A stretch of DNA of 64,000 nt from Thermoplasmatales archaeon BRNA1 (GCA_000350305.1 CP002916.1:124001-188000), one strand, 5' to 3'. Numbered from the stretch's first letter, positions 24,991 through 34,060 are shown. Notes: generated by a model not told the origin, from the sequence alone. Program-made: numbers and translations.

Positions 24991-25007
24991 ACCTCGCACT
25001 GCAGTTA

Positions 25008-25254
25008 ATGTCCTCAAAAGCGGTCGCCTCCCTCATCGAAGAAATTCTTGGCGGGGCTGACCGCAGGGGGCGACCTCACGGCAACCCGTCTGATGAGAGT
25101 CGTCGAGGACACGATGAACTCCGCCTTCGAGGGAGTACAAGAGGAGAACATCCGCGTTACTGGAGATACGGTGATTGCCGTTCTTTCTAACATCGACAAG
25201 GATTTCGCGTTGTACGTTATGTCTCCGTACACCAACCCATTCTACACTTGCTAA
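25008..25254 (+). pseudogene. Small protein gene split by a +1 frameshift at a G5 run
   Basis: A promoter-positioned ATG (25008) opens a frame reading MSSKAVASLIEEILGGA, which after 25070 degenerates into non-coding-like Arg/Pro codons. The +1 frame instead continues as DLTATRLMRVVEDTMNSAFEG and NIDKDFALYVMSPYTNPF to TAA at 25252-25254, with good codon use. One base fewer in GGGGG (25066-25070) would join both into an 81-residue acidic helical protein. It could be a sequencing error, a real frameshift mutation or programmed shifting; a TTG at 25048 could also start the second frame alone. I do not recognise the family. Confidence 0.5.
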
Positions 25255-25392
25255 GCACAAACCCTCCCGGCGAGAAGATGCATGTGAGTAAGAATTACAG
25301 GGGCCCGGATCTCTGAGAGAAGGGGAAGTCTTGTACGTATCGCACCTTTTTTCTCATGCGGCGTTTTACCGAACTCAATGTCGGGAACCGAA

Positions 25393-25402
25393 TATTTAAT
25401 AA
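25393..25402 (+). promoter_or_regulatory. purP promoter TATA region
   Basis: TATTTAATAA, 21-30 bases before the purP ATG. The rest of the 168-base gap after the small gene holds no other feature I can support. Confidence 0.55.
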
Positions 25403-25422
25403 GATAAGGTTTATAATCGGAT

Positions 25423-26496
25423 ATGGTTCCAAAGAAGAGGATCGATGAAATCCTCGACGGCTACGACCCGTCGAAGATCACCATCGCCACGCTCTGTTCT
25501 CACTCTTCGCTGCAGATTTTCCACGGCGCCCGCAAGATGGGGTTCCGCACGATCGGTCTCGTCACCAAGAAGAACGAGAAGATCTACGACGCCTTCCCCC
25601 TCGCAAAGCCGGACGAGTTCATCGAGTACGCCGACTTCGACGACATGAACGAGCGCACCGGAGAGCTTCTGGACAAGAACGCGATCCTCATCCCCCACGG
25701 ATCCTTCGTGGAGTACATGGGAGCCAAGAAGTTCGAGGACTTCGAGGTCCCCTCCTACGGAAACCGCGGAGTCCTCCAGTGGGAGTCCGACAGGGCCCTG
25801 CAGAGGCAGTGGATCACCTCTGCCGGAGCACCCATGCCCCGTCTCATCACCGATGCGAGGGAGATAAAAGAGCCAGTTATGGTGAAGTACCACGGTGCCA
25901 AGGGCGGGCGCGGGTTCTTCATCGCCAAGGACTACCCCGACTTCAAGATGGGCATCGACAACTCGCAGCCCTACACAATCCAGGAGTACTGCCTCGGAAC
26001 CAGGTACTACCTCCACTTCTTCTACGACCCGCTCAAGACCGACGGATACCGCATCAAGCAGGGCGGGTCCCTCGAACTGCTGTCTATCGACAGGCGCGAC
26101 GAGTCCAACATCGACGAGATGTACAAGCTCGGAAGCATCGAGGACGCCAAGAGGCACGGCCTGTACCCCTCGTTCGTGGTCACCGGGAACACCCCCGTCG
26201 TCATCAGGGAGTCCCTGCTGCCCAAGGCCTTCGAGATGGCCGAGAACATCGTCAACCGCTCCTACGAGCTGTTCGGCGGGATGTGGGGACCGTTCTGCCT
26301 CGAGACCGTCGTCAACGACAAGCTCGAGTTCAGGGTGTTCGAGATCTCCACCAGGATCGTCGCGGGCACCAACCCGTTCATCAACGGCTCCCCCTATGCC
26401 GAGATGATCTACCCCGGGCTCAGCACCGGCGGACGCATGGCAATGGAGATCAGGGACGCTATCGCCAGCAAAGAGCTCAAGACGCTCATCTCCTGA
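25423..26496 (+). CDS. purP: 5-formaminoimidazole-4-carboxamide ribonucleotide synthetase (formate-dependent AICAR formylation)
   Basis: 357 aa. PurP makes FAICAR from AICAR, formate and ATP without folate. It is an ATP-grasp protein: SHSSLQIFHGARKMGF near the N-terminus, PVMVKYHGAKGGRGFF for the ATP lid, and a C-terminal ISTRIVAGTNPFINGSPY signature that is well conserved in PurP. It is monocistronic with its own TATA box and terminator. A complete PurH, which can do the same step with formyl-tetrahydrofolate, is encoded at 35372. Confidence 0.96.
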   Translation: MVPKKRIDEILDGYDPSKITIATLCSHSSLQIFHGARKMGFRTIGLVTKKNEKIYDAFPLAKPDEFIEYADFDDMNERTGELLDKNAILIPHGSFVEYMGAKKFEDFEVPSYGNRGVLQWESDRALQRQWITSAGAPMPRLITDAREIKEPVMVKYHGAKGGRGFFIAKDYPDFKMGIDNSQPYTIQEYCLGTRYYLHFFYDPLKTDGYRIKQGGSLELLSIDRRDESNIDEMYKLGSIEDAKRHGLYPSFVVTGNTPVVIRESLLPKAFEMAENIVNRSYELFGGMWGPFCLETVVNDKLEFRVFEISTRIVAGTNPFINGSPYAEMIYPGLSTGGRMAMEIRDAIASKELKTLIS

Positions 26497-26503
26497 GACC
26501 GCA

Positions 26504-26520
26504 AGGGGGCCATGCCCCCT
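26504..26520 (+). terminator. Hairpin after purP
   Basis: AGGGGGC-CAT-GCCCCCT followed by CCTTCTCTGTT. Confidence 0.6.
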
Positions 26521-26607
26521 CCTTCTCTGTTCATTTGTCCAGACGCGGGCCCCGTGGAGGCGTTCCGGATGGACGAATGTCTCGGAAAATCCCGTTCAGA
26601 GACCCAA

Positions 26608-26616
26608 CTATTATAT
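26608..26616 (+). promoter_or_regulatory. Aminotransferase promoter TATA box
   Basis: CTATTATAT, 37-45 bases before the ATG at 26653, leaving a leader of about 10 bases with AAAGGAAGG as ribosome-binding site. Confidence 0.5.
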
Positions 26617-26652
26617 CGGACGTGAAGAATCATCAAAGGAAGGCGCAGCGTA

Positions 26653-27813
26653 ATGGTACACGTTTCCAAGAGGCTTCAGCAGATCCCGGCGTCAGGCACT
26701 ATCGCAATCTCCAACCTTGTCAGCGAGATGAAGGCGCACGGGGTCGACATCGTCTCGTTCTCCATGGGCGAACCGGATTTCGTCACCCCGGAGAACATCA
26801 TCGGTGCCGCGAAGAAGTCCCTCGACGAGGGTTTCACCCATTACACCCCCAGCATGGGAGTCCCCGATCTCAGGGAGGCCATCGCCAACGCGGTCAGGAA
26901 GGACAACGGCATCAACGCGTCCTCCTACAACGTCCTGGTCACCCCCACCAAGCAGGCGATCTTCCTCACCGCCCTCGCATATCTCGATCCCGGGGACGAG
27001 GTCATCCTGCCCGACCCCGGATGGGTCTCCTACGAAGCGGACATCAAGCTCTGCGGGGCTAAGCCCGTGTACGTCCCCCTCTTCTACGACGAGGACTTCA
27101 TCCTCAGCCCCGAGAGGGTCGAGGCCGCGATCACCCCCAAGACCAGGATGATTGTCTTGAACACCCCGGCGAACCCCACCGGATGCGTCCTCCCCGAGGC
27201 CACGATCAGGGCCATCGCCGAGATCGCCGAGAAGCACGACCTCATGGTCCTCGCCGACGAGATCTACGAGAAGGTCATCTACAGCGGCAGGCACTTCTCC
27301 ATCGCATCCATCCCCGGGATGATGGACAGGACCATCACCGTATCCGGTCTCTCCAAGACCTACGCCATGACAGGATGGAGGGTCGGATGGGCGGTCAGCT
27401 CCGTCGAGAACATCAAGAGCATCAACAAGCTCCAGACCCACTCCATCTCCTGCTGCACCTCCTTCGCGCAGATGGGAGCGGTCGAGGCCCTTAACGGCCC
27501 CACGGATTCCAGGGACAGGATGGTGGCCGAGTTCAAGAAGAGGCGCGACCTGGCCCTGGACCTCCTCGCAGAGGTCAAGGGGATCGAGTGCAAAAAGCCC
27601 GAGGGGGCGTTCTACCTCTTCCCCAAGTACGATGCCGACATCCACTCCGCCGACCTGGCGACCAAGCTCCTGAAGGAGGCCCATGTAGCGGTCACCCCCG
27701 GAGCCGCGTTCGGCCCACACGGAGAGGGATTCTTCAGAATCTCCTACGCCACATCCGACGATCAGATCCGCGAAGGCATCTCCCGTATCAAGAAGTTCAT
27801 GCAGGACCTCTGA
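26653..27813 (+). CDS. Class I/II pyridoxal-phosphate aminotransferase (aspartate type)
   Basis: 386 aa. The PLP lysine is K235 in SGLSKTYAMTGWR; NPTGCVLPE and DEIYEKVIY give the cofactor-binding Asn and Asp/Tyr. The overall type matches subgroup I-gamma AspC-like enzymes, which transaminate aspartate, or sometimes aromatic amino acids and alanine; substrate cannot be fixed by eye. It is followed by a TCTGGCAC copy 9 bases past the stop and lies upstream of the serine genes but with a separate promoter between. Confidence 0.9.
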   Translation: MVHVSKRLQQIPASGTIAISNLVSEMKAHGVDIVSFSMGEPDFVTPENIIGAAKKSLDEGFTHYTPSMGVPDLREAIANAVRKDNGINASSYNVLVTPTKQAIFLTALAYLDPGDEVILPDPGWVSYEADIKLCGAKPVYVPLFYDEDFILSPERVEAAITPKTRMIVLNTPANPTGCVLPEATIRAIAEIAEKHDLMVLADEIYEKVIYSGRHFSIASIPGMMDRTITVSGLSKTYAMTGWRVGWAVSSVENIKSINKLQTHSISCCTSFAQMGAVEALNGPTDSRDRMVAEFKKRRDLALDLLAEVKGIECKKPEGAFYLFPKYDADIHSADLATKLLKEAHVAVTPGAAFGPHGEGFFRISYATSDDQIREGISRIKKFMQDL

Positions 27814-27821
27814 TTGGATAA

Positions 27822-27829
27822 TCTGGCAC
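27822..27829 (+). repeat. Dispersed 8-mer TCTGGCAC, intergenic copy
   Basis: ATAATCTGGCACTTTTG shortly after the aminotransferase stop. See the finding. Confidence 0.7.
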
Positions 27830-27900
27830 TTTTGTTTTCACCCCTTCCGGGGCACTCCGTCCGTACATCCCAGGCACACGAATGTAACTTATATTCGCTC

Positions 27901-27932
27901 GCGTATGCGCACCCATACGCCTCTCTATAAAG
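27901..27932 (+). promoter_or_regulatory. Promoter of the serine operon with inverted repeat
   Basis: Inverted repeat GCGTATG-CGCACC-CATACGC (27901-27920) directly upstream of TATA CTATAAAG (27925-27932), which is 21-28 bases before the ATG at 27953. Confidence 0.55.
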
Positions 27933-27952
27933 GGAGGACATCAGGGATCCCA

Positions 27953-29026
27953 ATGAGCAGAAAATTGTACACTGTCGGCCCCATCAACGTCTCCGCCGAC
28001 ACGCTTCAGGCCATGGACAGGCCTATGATGACCCACCGCACCAAAGAGTACAAGGCACTCCACCACGGAATCATGGAGAAGATGCACAAGGCTCTCGGTA
28101 CCGACGACGACATCTTCCTCGTCGCGGGTTCCGCCACCGTCCTCCTCGAGGGCGCCGCCAGGAACGGTATCAGGAAGCACTCCCTCGGTCTGACCGGCGG
28201 ATCCTTCGGGGACCGCTCGATAGAGGTCGCCAAGCTCAACGGCCGCCAGGTGGACGTCCTGAAGAAGCCCATGGGGATCGGGTTCACCCCCGCCGACCTC
28301 GAGGGCAAGGTCACCTCCGACATCGACGCCGTCCACTGGGTGAGCAACGAGTCCTCCTCCGGAGTACAGCTCGACAACGTCGCCCTGGCCAAGGAGGTCC
28401 GCGACCAGAACCCCGACGCCATCGTCATGATCGATGCCGTCACCTCCATGTTCGCCCTCGACCACCGCATGAAGGAGCTCCAGGCGGACTCCGTGGTGTT
28501 CGGATCCCAGAAGGACCTCGCCCTTCCCCCGGGAATCGCCTTCGTCGTCGTCTCCAAGGAGATGATGAAGAGGTCCGAGAAGATGGAGAACAAGGGATTC
28601 TACGCCGACTTCGTCAAACTCAAGGAGAAGAACGACGAGGACTACGCCCTCACCACTCCCCCCGTATCCCTGATGTACGGTCTCGACTACCAGCTCGACA
28701 AGATGCTGAAGGAGGGGATGGCGACCAGGTACAGGCGCCACGAGGAGATGGCGGAGATGGTCCGCAAGTGGGCCGACGAGAAGATGGAGGGAATCTTCCC
28801 CGAGAAGGGATTCGAGTCCAAGACCATCGGAGTCGTCAAGAGGGGAGACCTCGATTTCGACAGGTTCCATTCGATCATCAAGTCCAAGGGGATGGAGATC
28901 TCCAACGGATACGGTGACGCAAAGAAGTCCACGTTTAGGATCGGTACGATGGGAGACCTGACCAAGGACGACATCAAACAGCTTCTCACCACCATGGATG
29001 AGGCACTCGAGGAGATGAAACAGTGA
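27953..29026 (+). CDS. Class V aminotransferase (serine-pyruvate/alanine-glyoxylate type)
   Basis: 357 aa. Fold-type I PLP enzyme with the schiff-base lysine K187 in GSQKDLALPPG and a start TVGPINVS characteristic of the class V serine-pyruvate group. Its overlap with serA (GTGA) makes it the probable phosphoserine aminotransferase of the serine route; archaea are known to use a broad-specificity class V enzyme for that step. ATG at 27953 chosen from the TATA spacing. Confidence 0.9.
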   Translation: MSRKLYTVGPINVSADTLQAMDRPMMTHRTKEYKALHHGIMEKMHKALGTDDDIFLVAGSATVLLEGAARNGIRKHSLGLTGGSFGDRSIEVAKLNGRQVDVLKKPMGIGFTPADLEGKVTSDIDAVHWVSNESSSGVQLDNVALAKEVRDQNPDAIVMIDAVTSMFALDHRMKELQADSVVFGSQKDLALPPGIAFVVVSKEMMKRSEKMENKGFYADFVKLKEKNDEDYALTTPPVSLMYGLDYQLDKMLKEGMATRYRRHEEMAEMVRKWADEKMEGIFPEKGFESKTIGVVKRGDLDFDRFHSIIKSKGMEISNGYGDAKKSTFRIGTMGDLTKDDIKQLLTTMDEALEEMKQ

Positions 29027-30618
29027 GCGTTAAGATTCTTGTATCCGACAAACTGAGCAACGACGGACTCGACATCCTGAAGGCGTCCGGCTTCCCCGTC
29101 GTAATGAAGCCCGGAATGACCGAGGACGAGCTGTGCAAGGAGATCGTCGACTACGACGCACTCATCATCAGGTCCGGGACCAAGGTCACCAGGAAGGTCA
29201 TCGACGCCGCCAAGAAGCTCCGCCTCATCGGCCGCGCCGGGGTCGGTGTCGACAACGTCGACATCCCCTACGCCACCGAGAAGGGTATCCTCATCATGAA
29301 CACCCCCACCGCGAACATCCTGTCCGCGGCGGAGCACACCTGCGCCATGATCATGTCCCTCGCCAGGAACATCCCCTTCGCCCACAAGTCCATGCACGAG
29401 GGCAAGTGGGACAGGTCCAAGTTCACCGGGGTCGAGCTCAACGGGAAGGTGCTCGGAATCATCGGTGTCGGACGCGTCGGAGGAGAGGTCGCCAAGAGGC
29501 TCAAGCCCTTCAACATGACCATGATCGGATACGACCCCTTCCTCCCGAGGGAGGTCGCCGACAGTCTGGGCGTCAAGCTCTACGACAACCCCGAGGAGAT
29601 CTACAAGCAGGCGGACTTCATGACCATCCACACCCCCCTGCTCCCCTCCACCAAGAACATGATCTCCATGCCCCAGTTCAAGATGATGAAGCCCTCCGCC
29701 AGGCTCGCCAACGTCGCCCGCGGCGGAATCGTCAACGAGGACGACCTCTACACCGCCCTCAAGGAGAAGATCATCGCCGGAGCCGCGTTCGATGTCTGGT
29801 GCAACGAGCCCCTCGACGAGAGCGAGCAGAAGCTCCTCGAGCTCGACAACCTGGTCACCACCCCCCACCTGGGAGCATCCACCGAGGAGGCACAGGTCAG
29901 GGTCGCCGTGGACGTCGCCGAGGCTGCGGTGAAGTACCTCAAGGAGGGGATCATCACCAACGCCATCAACGCACCCCGCGGCAAGCTCGCACCCGAGGCG
30001 GCGCCCTTCGTCCCCCTCGCGGAGGGAATGGGTACCTTCATCCACAACATCAACGGCAGCAAGCCCATCAACGAGATGCAGGTCATCTACTTCGGCGGCC
30101 TCGCGGACATGGACAACAAGCTCCTGACCGTCTCCGCCGTCAAAGGGGTCATCAAGGGCATCGTCGGAAAGGACGGGGCCAACATCATCAACGCCCTTCC
30201 CGTAGCCAAGGCCAAGGGAATCGAGGTCAGCGAGAGCAAATCCGACGCACCCGCCGGATACTCCAACGCCATCGAGATCAGGATCAAGTCCGAGGGCAAG
30301 GCCTCCTGCGTCCGCGGAACCGTCTTCGGAGAGGAGCCCAGGCTCGTCCACTACAACGGATACGCCTTCAACGTTCCCATGGCCGGGGACCTGGTCTTCG
30401 TCACTTACAAGGACGTCACCGGAGTGGTCGGCAAGGTCGGGTCCATCCTGGGCGAGGAGAACATCAACATCCAGCAGATGGCCGTCTCCATGAAGGAGGG
30501 CAGCGACATCGCCCTGATGGTGATCGCCGTCGACCAGCCCGTCGCCGATGCCGTCACCGACAAGATCGCCAAGGCACTCGGCGGAACCGCGAAGTTCGTG
30601 GACCTTACCGACAACTGA
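29023..30618 (+). CDS. serA: D-3-phosphoglycerate dehydrogenase
   Basis: 531 aa, GTG start overlapping the aminotransferase stop. It oxidises 3-phosphoglycerate to 3-phosphohydroxypyruvate with NAD. NAD motif GVGRVGGEVAKRL (about 147-159), catalytic residues in NVARGGI, and PHLGAST; an intervening domain (about 320-445) and a C-terminal ACT domain (about 455-531, VVGKVGSILGEENINIQQM) for serine feedback make this the long type. RuBisCO encoded at 49766 produces its substrate. Confidence 0.96.
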   Translation: MSVKILVSDKLSNDGLDILKASGFPVVMKPGMTEDELCKEIVDYDALIIRSGTKVTRKVIDAAKKLRLIGRAGVGVDNVDIPYATEKGILIMNTPTANILSAAEHTCAMIMSLARNIPFAHKSMHEGKWDRSKFTGVELNGKVLGIIGVGRVGGEVAKRLKPFNMTMIGYDPFLPREVADSLGVKLYDNPEEIYKQADFMTIHTPLLPSTKNMISMPQFKMMKPSARLANVARGGIVNEDDLYTALKEKIIAGAAFDVWCNEPLDESEQKLLELDNLVTTPHLGASTEEAQVRVAVDVAEAAVKYLKEGIITNAINAPRGKLAPEAAPFVPLAEGMGTFIHNINGSKPINEMQVIYFGGLADMDNKLLTVSAVKGVIKGIVGKDGANIINALPVAKAKGIEVSESKSDAPAGYSNAIEIRIKSEGKASCVRGTVFGEEPRLVHYNGYAFNVPMAGDLVFVTYKDVTGVVGKVGSILGEENINIQQMAVSMKEGSDIALMVIAVDQPVADAVTDKIAKALGGTAKFVDLTDN

Positions 30619-30629
30619 GAGGGATCCGA

Positions 30630-31019
30630 ATGATCAGCATCGACAATCTGGCCGTTGCTATCGAGAACTCCATCGACCACGAGCAGGACCTGGAGTACGA
30701 GGACGCGTTCAACCTCGCGCAGCACGTCCTCAACTTCTTCGGGTACTCCGACAGGATCATCGACAACGTCCTGGAGCCCGAGGACCGCGATGCGTTCTAC
30801 ATGCTCGAGGACTCCGGCATCCTGACCACCGAGAGGGAGGAGATCACCCTCTACGACGGCCGCGAATGGAGGATCCACTACTGGCTCTTCCGTAAGGACA
30901 AGATCGCATCCCTGATGGAGAAGAAGCACTCCGTCGACAGGGAGGACGATGACGAGTCCGCGGTCTACAAGGAGCAGGACTGGTGGGGCATGAGGGGCCA
31001 GTCCCAGGAATCCCAGTGA
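30630..31019 (+). CDS. DUF6015-like small acidic protein
   Basis: 129 aa, strongly acidic and helical, with DLEYEDAFNLAQHVLNFFGY, NVLEPEDRDAFYMLEDSGIL and YDGREWRIHYWLF. This composition matches a Thermoplasmata family I know as DUF6015; the middle looks like a winged-helix. Function unknown. It starts 11 bases after serA with GAGGG as ribosome-binding site and is therefore the third gene of that operon. Confidence 0.7.
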   Translation: MISIDNLAVAIENSIDHEQDLEYEDAFNLAQHVLNFFGYSDRIIDNVLEPEDRDAFYMLEDSGILTTEREEITLYDGREWRIHYWLFRKDKIASLMEKKHSVDREDDDESAVYKEQDWWGMRGQSQESQ

Positions 31020-31027
31020 AATCCATT

Positions 31028-31045
31028 ATGCCCCTCCGGGGGCAT
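31028..31045 (+). terminator. Hairpin after the serine operon
   Basis: ATGCCCC-TCCG-GGGGCAT followed by CCTTTTCATC, nine bases after the stop. Confidence 0.55.
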
Positions 31046-31056
31046 CCTTTTCATCC

Positions 31057-32934
31057 ATGACCAGGAACGGAGTGTTCCCGTACTCCTACCGCCCGTGTCA
31101 GAAGGCGATGGTGGAGTTCGTCCGCAGCGGAGTAGCCGGTGACGGCACCGTGGTCATGGAATCCGGTACGGGTACCGGGAAGACCGCCGTCTCGCTATCG
31201 GGAGCCATCGAGGGAAGGGGGAGGTCCGCGAGGATAGTCTACCTCACCAGGACGAAATCGCAGCAGAGGCAGGTGGCTCTGGAGTGCAGGGCAATCTCCG
31301 ACAACATCCCCCTGATATCCGTCGCGGTCCAGGGGAGGAGCGCGTCCACCTGCCCCATGATGGCCCACGACAGGGACCTCTCCGACGGTACGCCCGAGGA
31401 GCTCTCCCGCCTGTGCTCCGACCTGAAGAAAGGGGACGGCCCGGCCGGGAAATGCGAGTACTTCGAGGCCATGGGGAGCACTCAGGTCGAGGCCTGCATC
31501 TCCTACATCCGCACGGCCCACCCCGATCCGGAGGAGTTCGCGGAGTTCTGCGGCGCCATGGGGGTCTGTCCCTACGAGATGGCAAAGAAGGTCCTTCCCT
31601 ACGCCGACGTGGTCAGTGCCCCGTACCCGTTCTTCTTCATCCCCGCCGTCAGGTCCCGCCTGATGGATTGGATGGGCACCGCCGAGAAGGATGTGGTGGC
31701 GATCATCGACGAGGCCCACAACCTCCCGGAGTATCTGAGGGAGATACAGACCTACACCGTGACCGCCAGGTCCCTGGAGCTCTCGCGTTCCGAGGCGGAG
31801 GCCAACGGCAATCCCTTGCTCGGTTCGGACGTGCGCGCCACAGACCTCGTCGATGCGGTAAGGGACGTAATGGACGACGCCACGGATGAGTTCCTGACCA
31901 GGGAGAACGACCCGATCCCGCCGGATTACCTCTCCACCAAGCTCATGTCGAGGTTCTCCAGGTCCACGGTGGGGATCAAGAACCTGTTCGTCCTGCTTCA
32001 CGAGGCGGGAATGGCCATAGCCGAGAAGAAGAAGGCCAAAAGGAAGCTCCCACGTTCCCATTTGGCTACTCTGGCACTGTTCATCCTGGGATGGCTGGAG
32101 TGCGATGACGAGTCCCACGTGTTCCTAATCGCGGGAGGGGACAATCCTTCGCTGGAGGCATATTGTCTCGATCCCGCGGATGCAGCGGAGCCGCTTCGCC
32201 TGTGCAGGTCCTCCGTGAGCATGTCCGGGACCCTGGAGCCACTGAGGAACTATGCCTGGGAGCTGGGACTCCGCGAGCCCGAGACGGAGACATTCCCCTC
32301 TCCGTTCCCGCCGGAGAACCGCAGGACGGTCTTCGTTCGGGACATCTCCACCAGGTACGCGGACCTCTACGGTCCCGGGGACACCTACGGGAGGCTGAAG
32401 GATTACGTCATCGGCATCGTGGACGCAGCCAAGGTCAACACGGCCGTGTTCTTCCCCTCGTATTCCCTCATGGAGAGGTTCATCGACGACGGAGTGGACT
32501 TCGCTCTCCGCAGGGACGTGTTCTACGAGAGGGCCGGCTCCACCCAGGCGGAGCTGATGGACCAGGTGATGGGATTCCGCACAACTCCGGGCAGCGTGCT
32601 GTTTGCGGTGACCGGCGGAAGGATCAGCGAGGGCCTCGACTTCCCCGGGAGGGAGATGGAACTCGCGGTGATCGTGGGCATCCCCTACGGCAGGCCGTCC
32701 GCCAAGACGGATGCCCTCATCAGGTACTGTCAGGGCCGTTTCGGCGACGGGTTCGGCATGGCGATGAAAGTGCCAGCGGTCAGGAAGATGAGGCAGGCGA
32801 TAGGACGTCTCATCCGTTCGGAGAACGACAGGGGCATTGCCGTAATCCTGGACAACAGGGTGCCCACCCTCCCGGGTTTGGATGCCGAGCCCACGGACGA
32901 TCCTGTCGCGGATGTCCGCTCTTTCTTTGAATAA
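31057..32934 (+). CDS. XPD/Rad3-family ATP-dependent DNA helicase
   Basis: 625 aa. 5'-to-3' superfamily 2 helicase with an iron-sulphur domain, acting in nucleotide excision repair in known relatives. Walker A SGTGTGKT near 37-44 and DEAH at 218-221 are present; cysteines at 99, 133, 147 and 171, with others at 120 and 165, lie between them and can supply the 4Fe-4S ligands. The C-terminal helicase half has SVSMSGTLEP, FAVTGGRISEGLDFPG and QAIGRLIRSENDRG. Stop is TAA. Two TCTGGCAC-type sites (32070, and a CTGGCAC at about 32768 on minus) lie in it. Confidence 0.92.
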   Translation: MTRNGVFPYSYRPCQKAMVEFVRSGVAGDGTVVMESGTGTGKTAVSLSGAIEGRGRSARIVYLTRTKSQQRQVALECRAISDNIPLISVAVQGRSASTCPMMAHDRDLSDGTPEELSRLCSDLKKGDGPAGKCEYFEAMGSTQVEACISYIRTAHPDPEEFAEFCGAMGVCPYEMAKKVLPYADVVSAPYPFFFIPAVRSRLMDWMGTAEKDVVAIIDEAHNLPEYLREIQTYTVTARSLELSRSEAEANGNPLLGSDVRATDLVDAVRDVMDDATDEFLTRENDPIPPDYLSTKLMSRFSRSTVGIKNLFVLLHEAGMAIAEKKKAKRKLPRSHLATLALFILGWLECDDESHVFLIAGGDNPSLEAYCLDPADAAEPLRLCRSSVSMSGTLEPLRNYAWELGLREPETETFPSPFPPENRRTVFVRDISTRYADLYGPGDTYGRLKDYVIGIVDAAKVNTAVFFPSYSLMERFIDDGVDFALRRDVFYERAGSTQAELMDQVMGFRTTPGSVLFAVTGGRISEGLDFPGREMELAVIVGIPYGRPSAKTDALIRYCQGRFGDGFGMAMKVPAVRKMRQAIGRLIRSENDRGIAVILDNRVPTLPGLDAEPTDDPVADVRSFFE

Positions 32935-32943
32935 CATTATATT
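32935..32943 (+). promoter_or_regulatory. TATA box of the 95-aa protein gene
   Basis: CATTATATT at the end of the helicase gene, 24-32 bases before the ATG at 32967. Confidence 0.5.
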
Positions 32944-32966
32944 GGACTCCGCGGTACCCGTGTCCA

Positions 32967-33254
32967 ATGGCAATACAAGTCGACGAGGACGTGAAGAAAC
33001 TCATCATGGATGCGAAGCACGATTACCGTGTGTGCACCGCATGTCTCGGTCCCGCACTTGTGTCCACCGAGGTCAAGCCCCCGAAGGACTCCGATACCAA
33101 GATTCCCGTCGGCGACTACATCCTCTACGTTTCCAAGGTCCAGGCGCCCTACCTCGAGAGGGTCACCATGGACATGCTTTATGACGAGGACGAGATCGAT
33201 TCCTGTCCCGCCTTCTACGCCTATTCTTCCAAGAAGTACCGCGACGGGTACTGA
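32967..33254 (+). CDS. Small protein with CxxC, unknown
   Basis: 95 aa. Contains a CTAC pair near residues 23-26, a Pro-rich loop VKPPKDSDTKIPVGD, then a strand-rich part ending in CPAFYAYSSKKY. ATG and TATA spacing support leaderless expression, and the codon usage is that of its neighbours, so I believe it is real, but I do not recognise it. It converges on the ThiI-like gene with no gap. Confidence 0.6.
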   Translation: MAIQVDEDVKKLIMDAKHDYRVCTACLGPALVSTEVKPPKDSDTKIPVGDYILYVSKVQAPYLERVTMDMLYDEDEIDSCPAFYAYSSKKYRDGY

Positions 33255-33881
33255 TCAGGACACCCGCACCGCGTTGGCGGCGCAGACGTCGGTGAGCTCC
33301 TCGATGGAGACGTCATCGTAGAACTTCTGGGCCTTCTCGGGCTTCGCCTCCGTGATGACCTTGTTCGGGAGGATGGTGCAGCCCGATACCTCCATGATGG
33401 AGATGTCGAAGGTGCCGATGTCCTGTGCGATCCTCTCGATCTCCAGCTTGTCGTAGCCTATGAGGGGGCGGAGGATGGGGAAATCCACGAACATGGTCTC
33501 GGAGCGGATGTTGAGAAGGGTCTGGGACGCAACCTGTCCGAGGGAGTCCCCCATGATGATCGCGTCCGCTCCCAGTTTCTTGGCGAGTTTCTTCGCGGTC
33601 AGCTGCATGCAGTGCTTGCAGAGGACGCACTGATACATGCGGTCGACGGTCTTCGCGATCTTATCCTGAGAGGGGCCGTGGGGAGCGGAATAAAGGGGCA
33701 GCTCCTTCCCGGTCACCTTCCTCAGCTGCTCCGCGAGCATCTTCACGCGCTCGAGGGACCTGTCGTCGGCGAACGGACGGTTGTCCATGTGGAGAAGGAC
33801 GACGTCGGCGCCCACTTTGCTCATGACGTAGGCGGCCACGGGCGAATCGATCCCGCCGGAGATGAGGCAGACTGCTTTCAA
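33255..33881 (-). CDS. ThiI-type sulfurtransferase/ATP pyrophosphatase lacking the THUMP domain
   Basis: 208 aa. PP-loop SGGIDSPVA at 8-16 shows a tRNA-adenylating enzyme of the ThiI group, and QCVLCKHCMQ (about 84-93) gives a CxxC cysteine pair found in methanogen ThiI. Canonical ThiI has N-terminal ferredoxin-like and THUMP domains; here the protein begins with the PP-loop domain itself. It may act with a separate THUMP protein or on another substrate. TTG start, overlapping the upstream stop (TTGA). Confidence 0.8.
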   Translation of the reverse strand: MKAVCLISGGIDSPVAAYVMSKVGADVVLLHMDNRPFADDRSLERVKMLAEQLRKVTGKELPLYSAPHGPSQDKIAKTVDRMYQCVLCKHCMQLTAKKLAKKLGADAIIMGDSLGQVASQTLLNIRSETMFVDFPILRPLIGYDKLEIERIAQDIGTFDISIMEVSGCTILPNKVITEAKPEKAQKFYDDVSIEELTDVCAANAVRVS

Positions 33882-34060
33882 GTGTTGAGCCTTCCGAATT
33901 CGGCACCGCCGAGGAAATCGGCGACGCCCTCGTAGTCCTCTCCCTCGTTCATCATGACGTAGAGGCCCCTCACGAAATCGCGGAGGGTCTTCACCTCGTT
34001 CCTGAGGGATATCACCTCCATGCGGAGGTCCTGGAGTTCCTTCACCTCGTCGGGGCTCAT
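33878..34060 (-). CDS. Small coiled-coil protein, unknown
   Basis: 60 aa. Residues 5-35 have heptad character (VKELQDLRMEVISLRNEVKTL), then GLYVMMNEGEDYEGVADFLGG. Overlaps both neighbours by 4 bases (ATGA on each side), strong evidence that it is translated in the Csl4-ThiI operon. No family recognised. Confidence 0.65.
   Translation of the reverse strand: MSPDEVKELQDLRMEVISLRNEVKTLRDFVRGLYVMMNEGEDYEGVADFLGGAEFGRLNT

Noticed and set aside
28687-30351. Very long minus-strand frame opposite serA
   Set aside because: Leu/Gly/Asp/Val-rich antisense shadow typical of GC-rich archaeal genes; serA is unambiguous.
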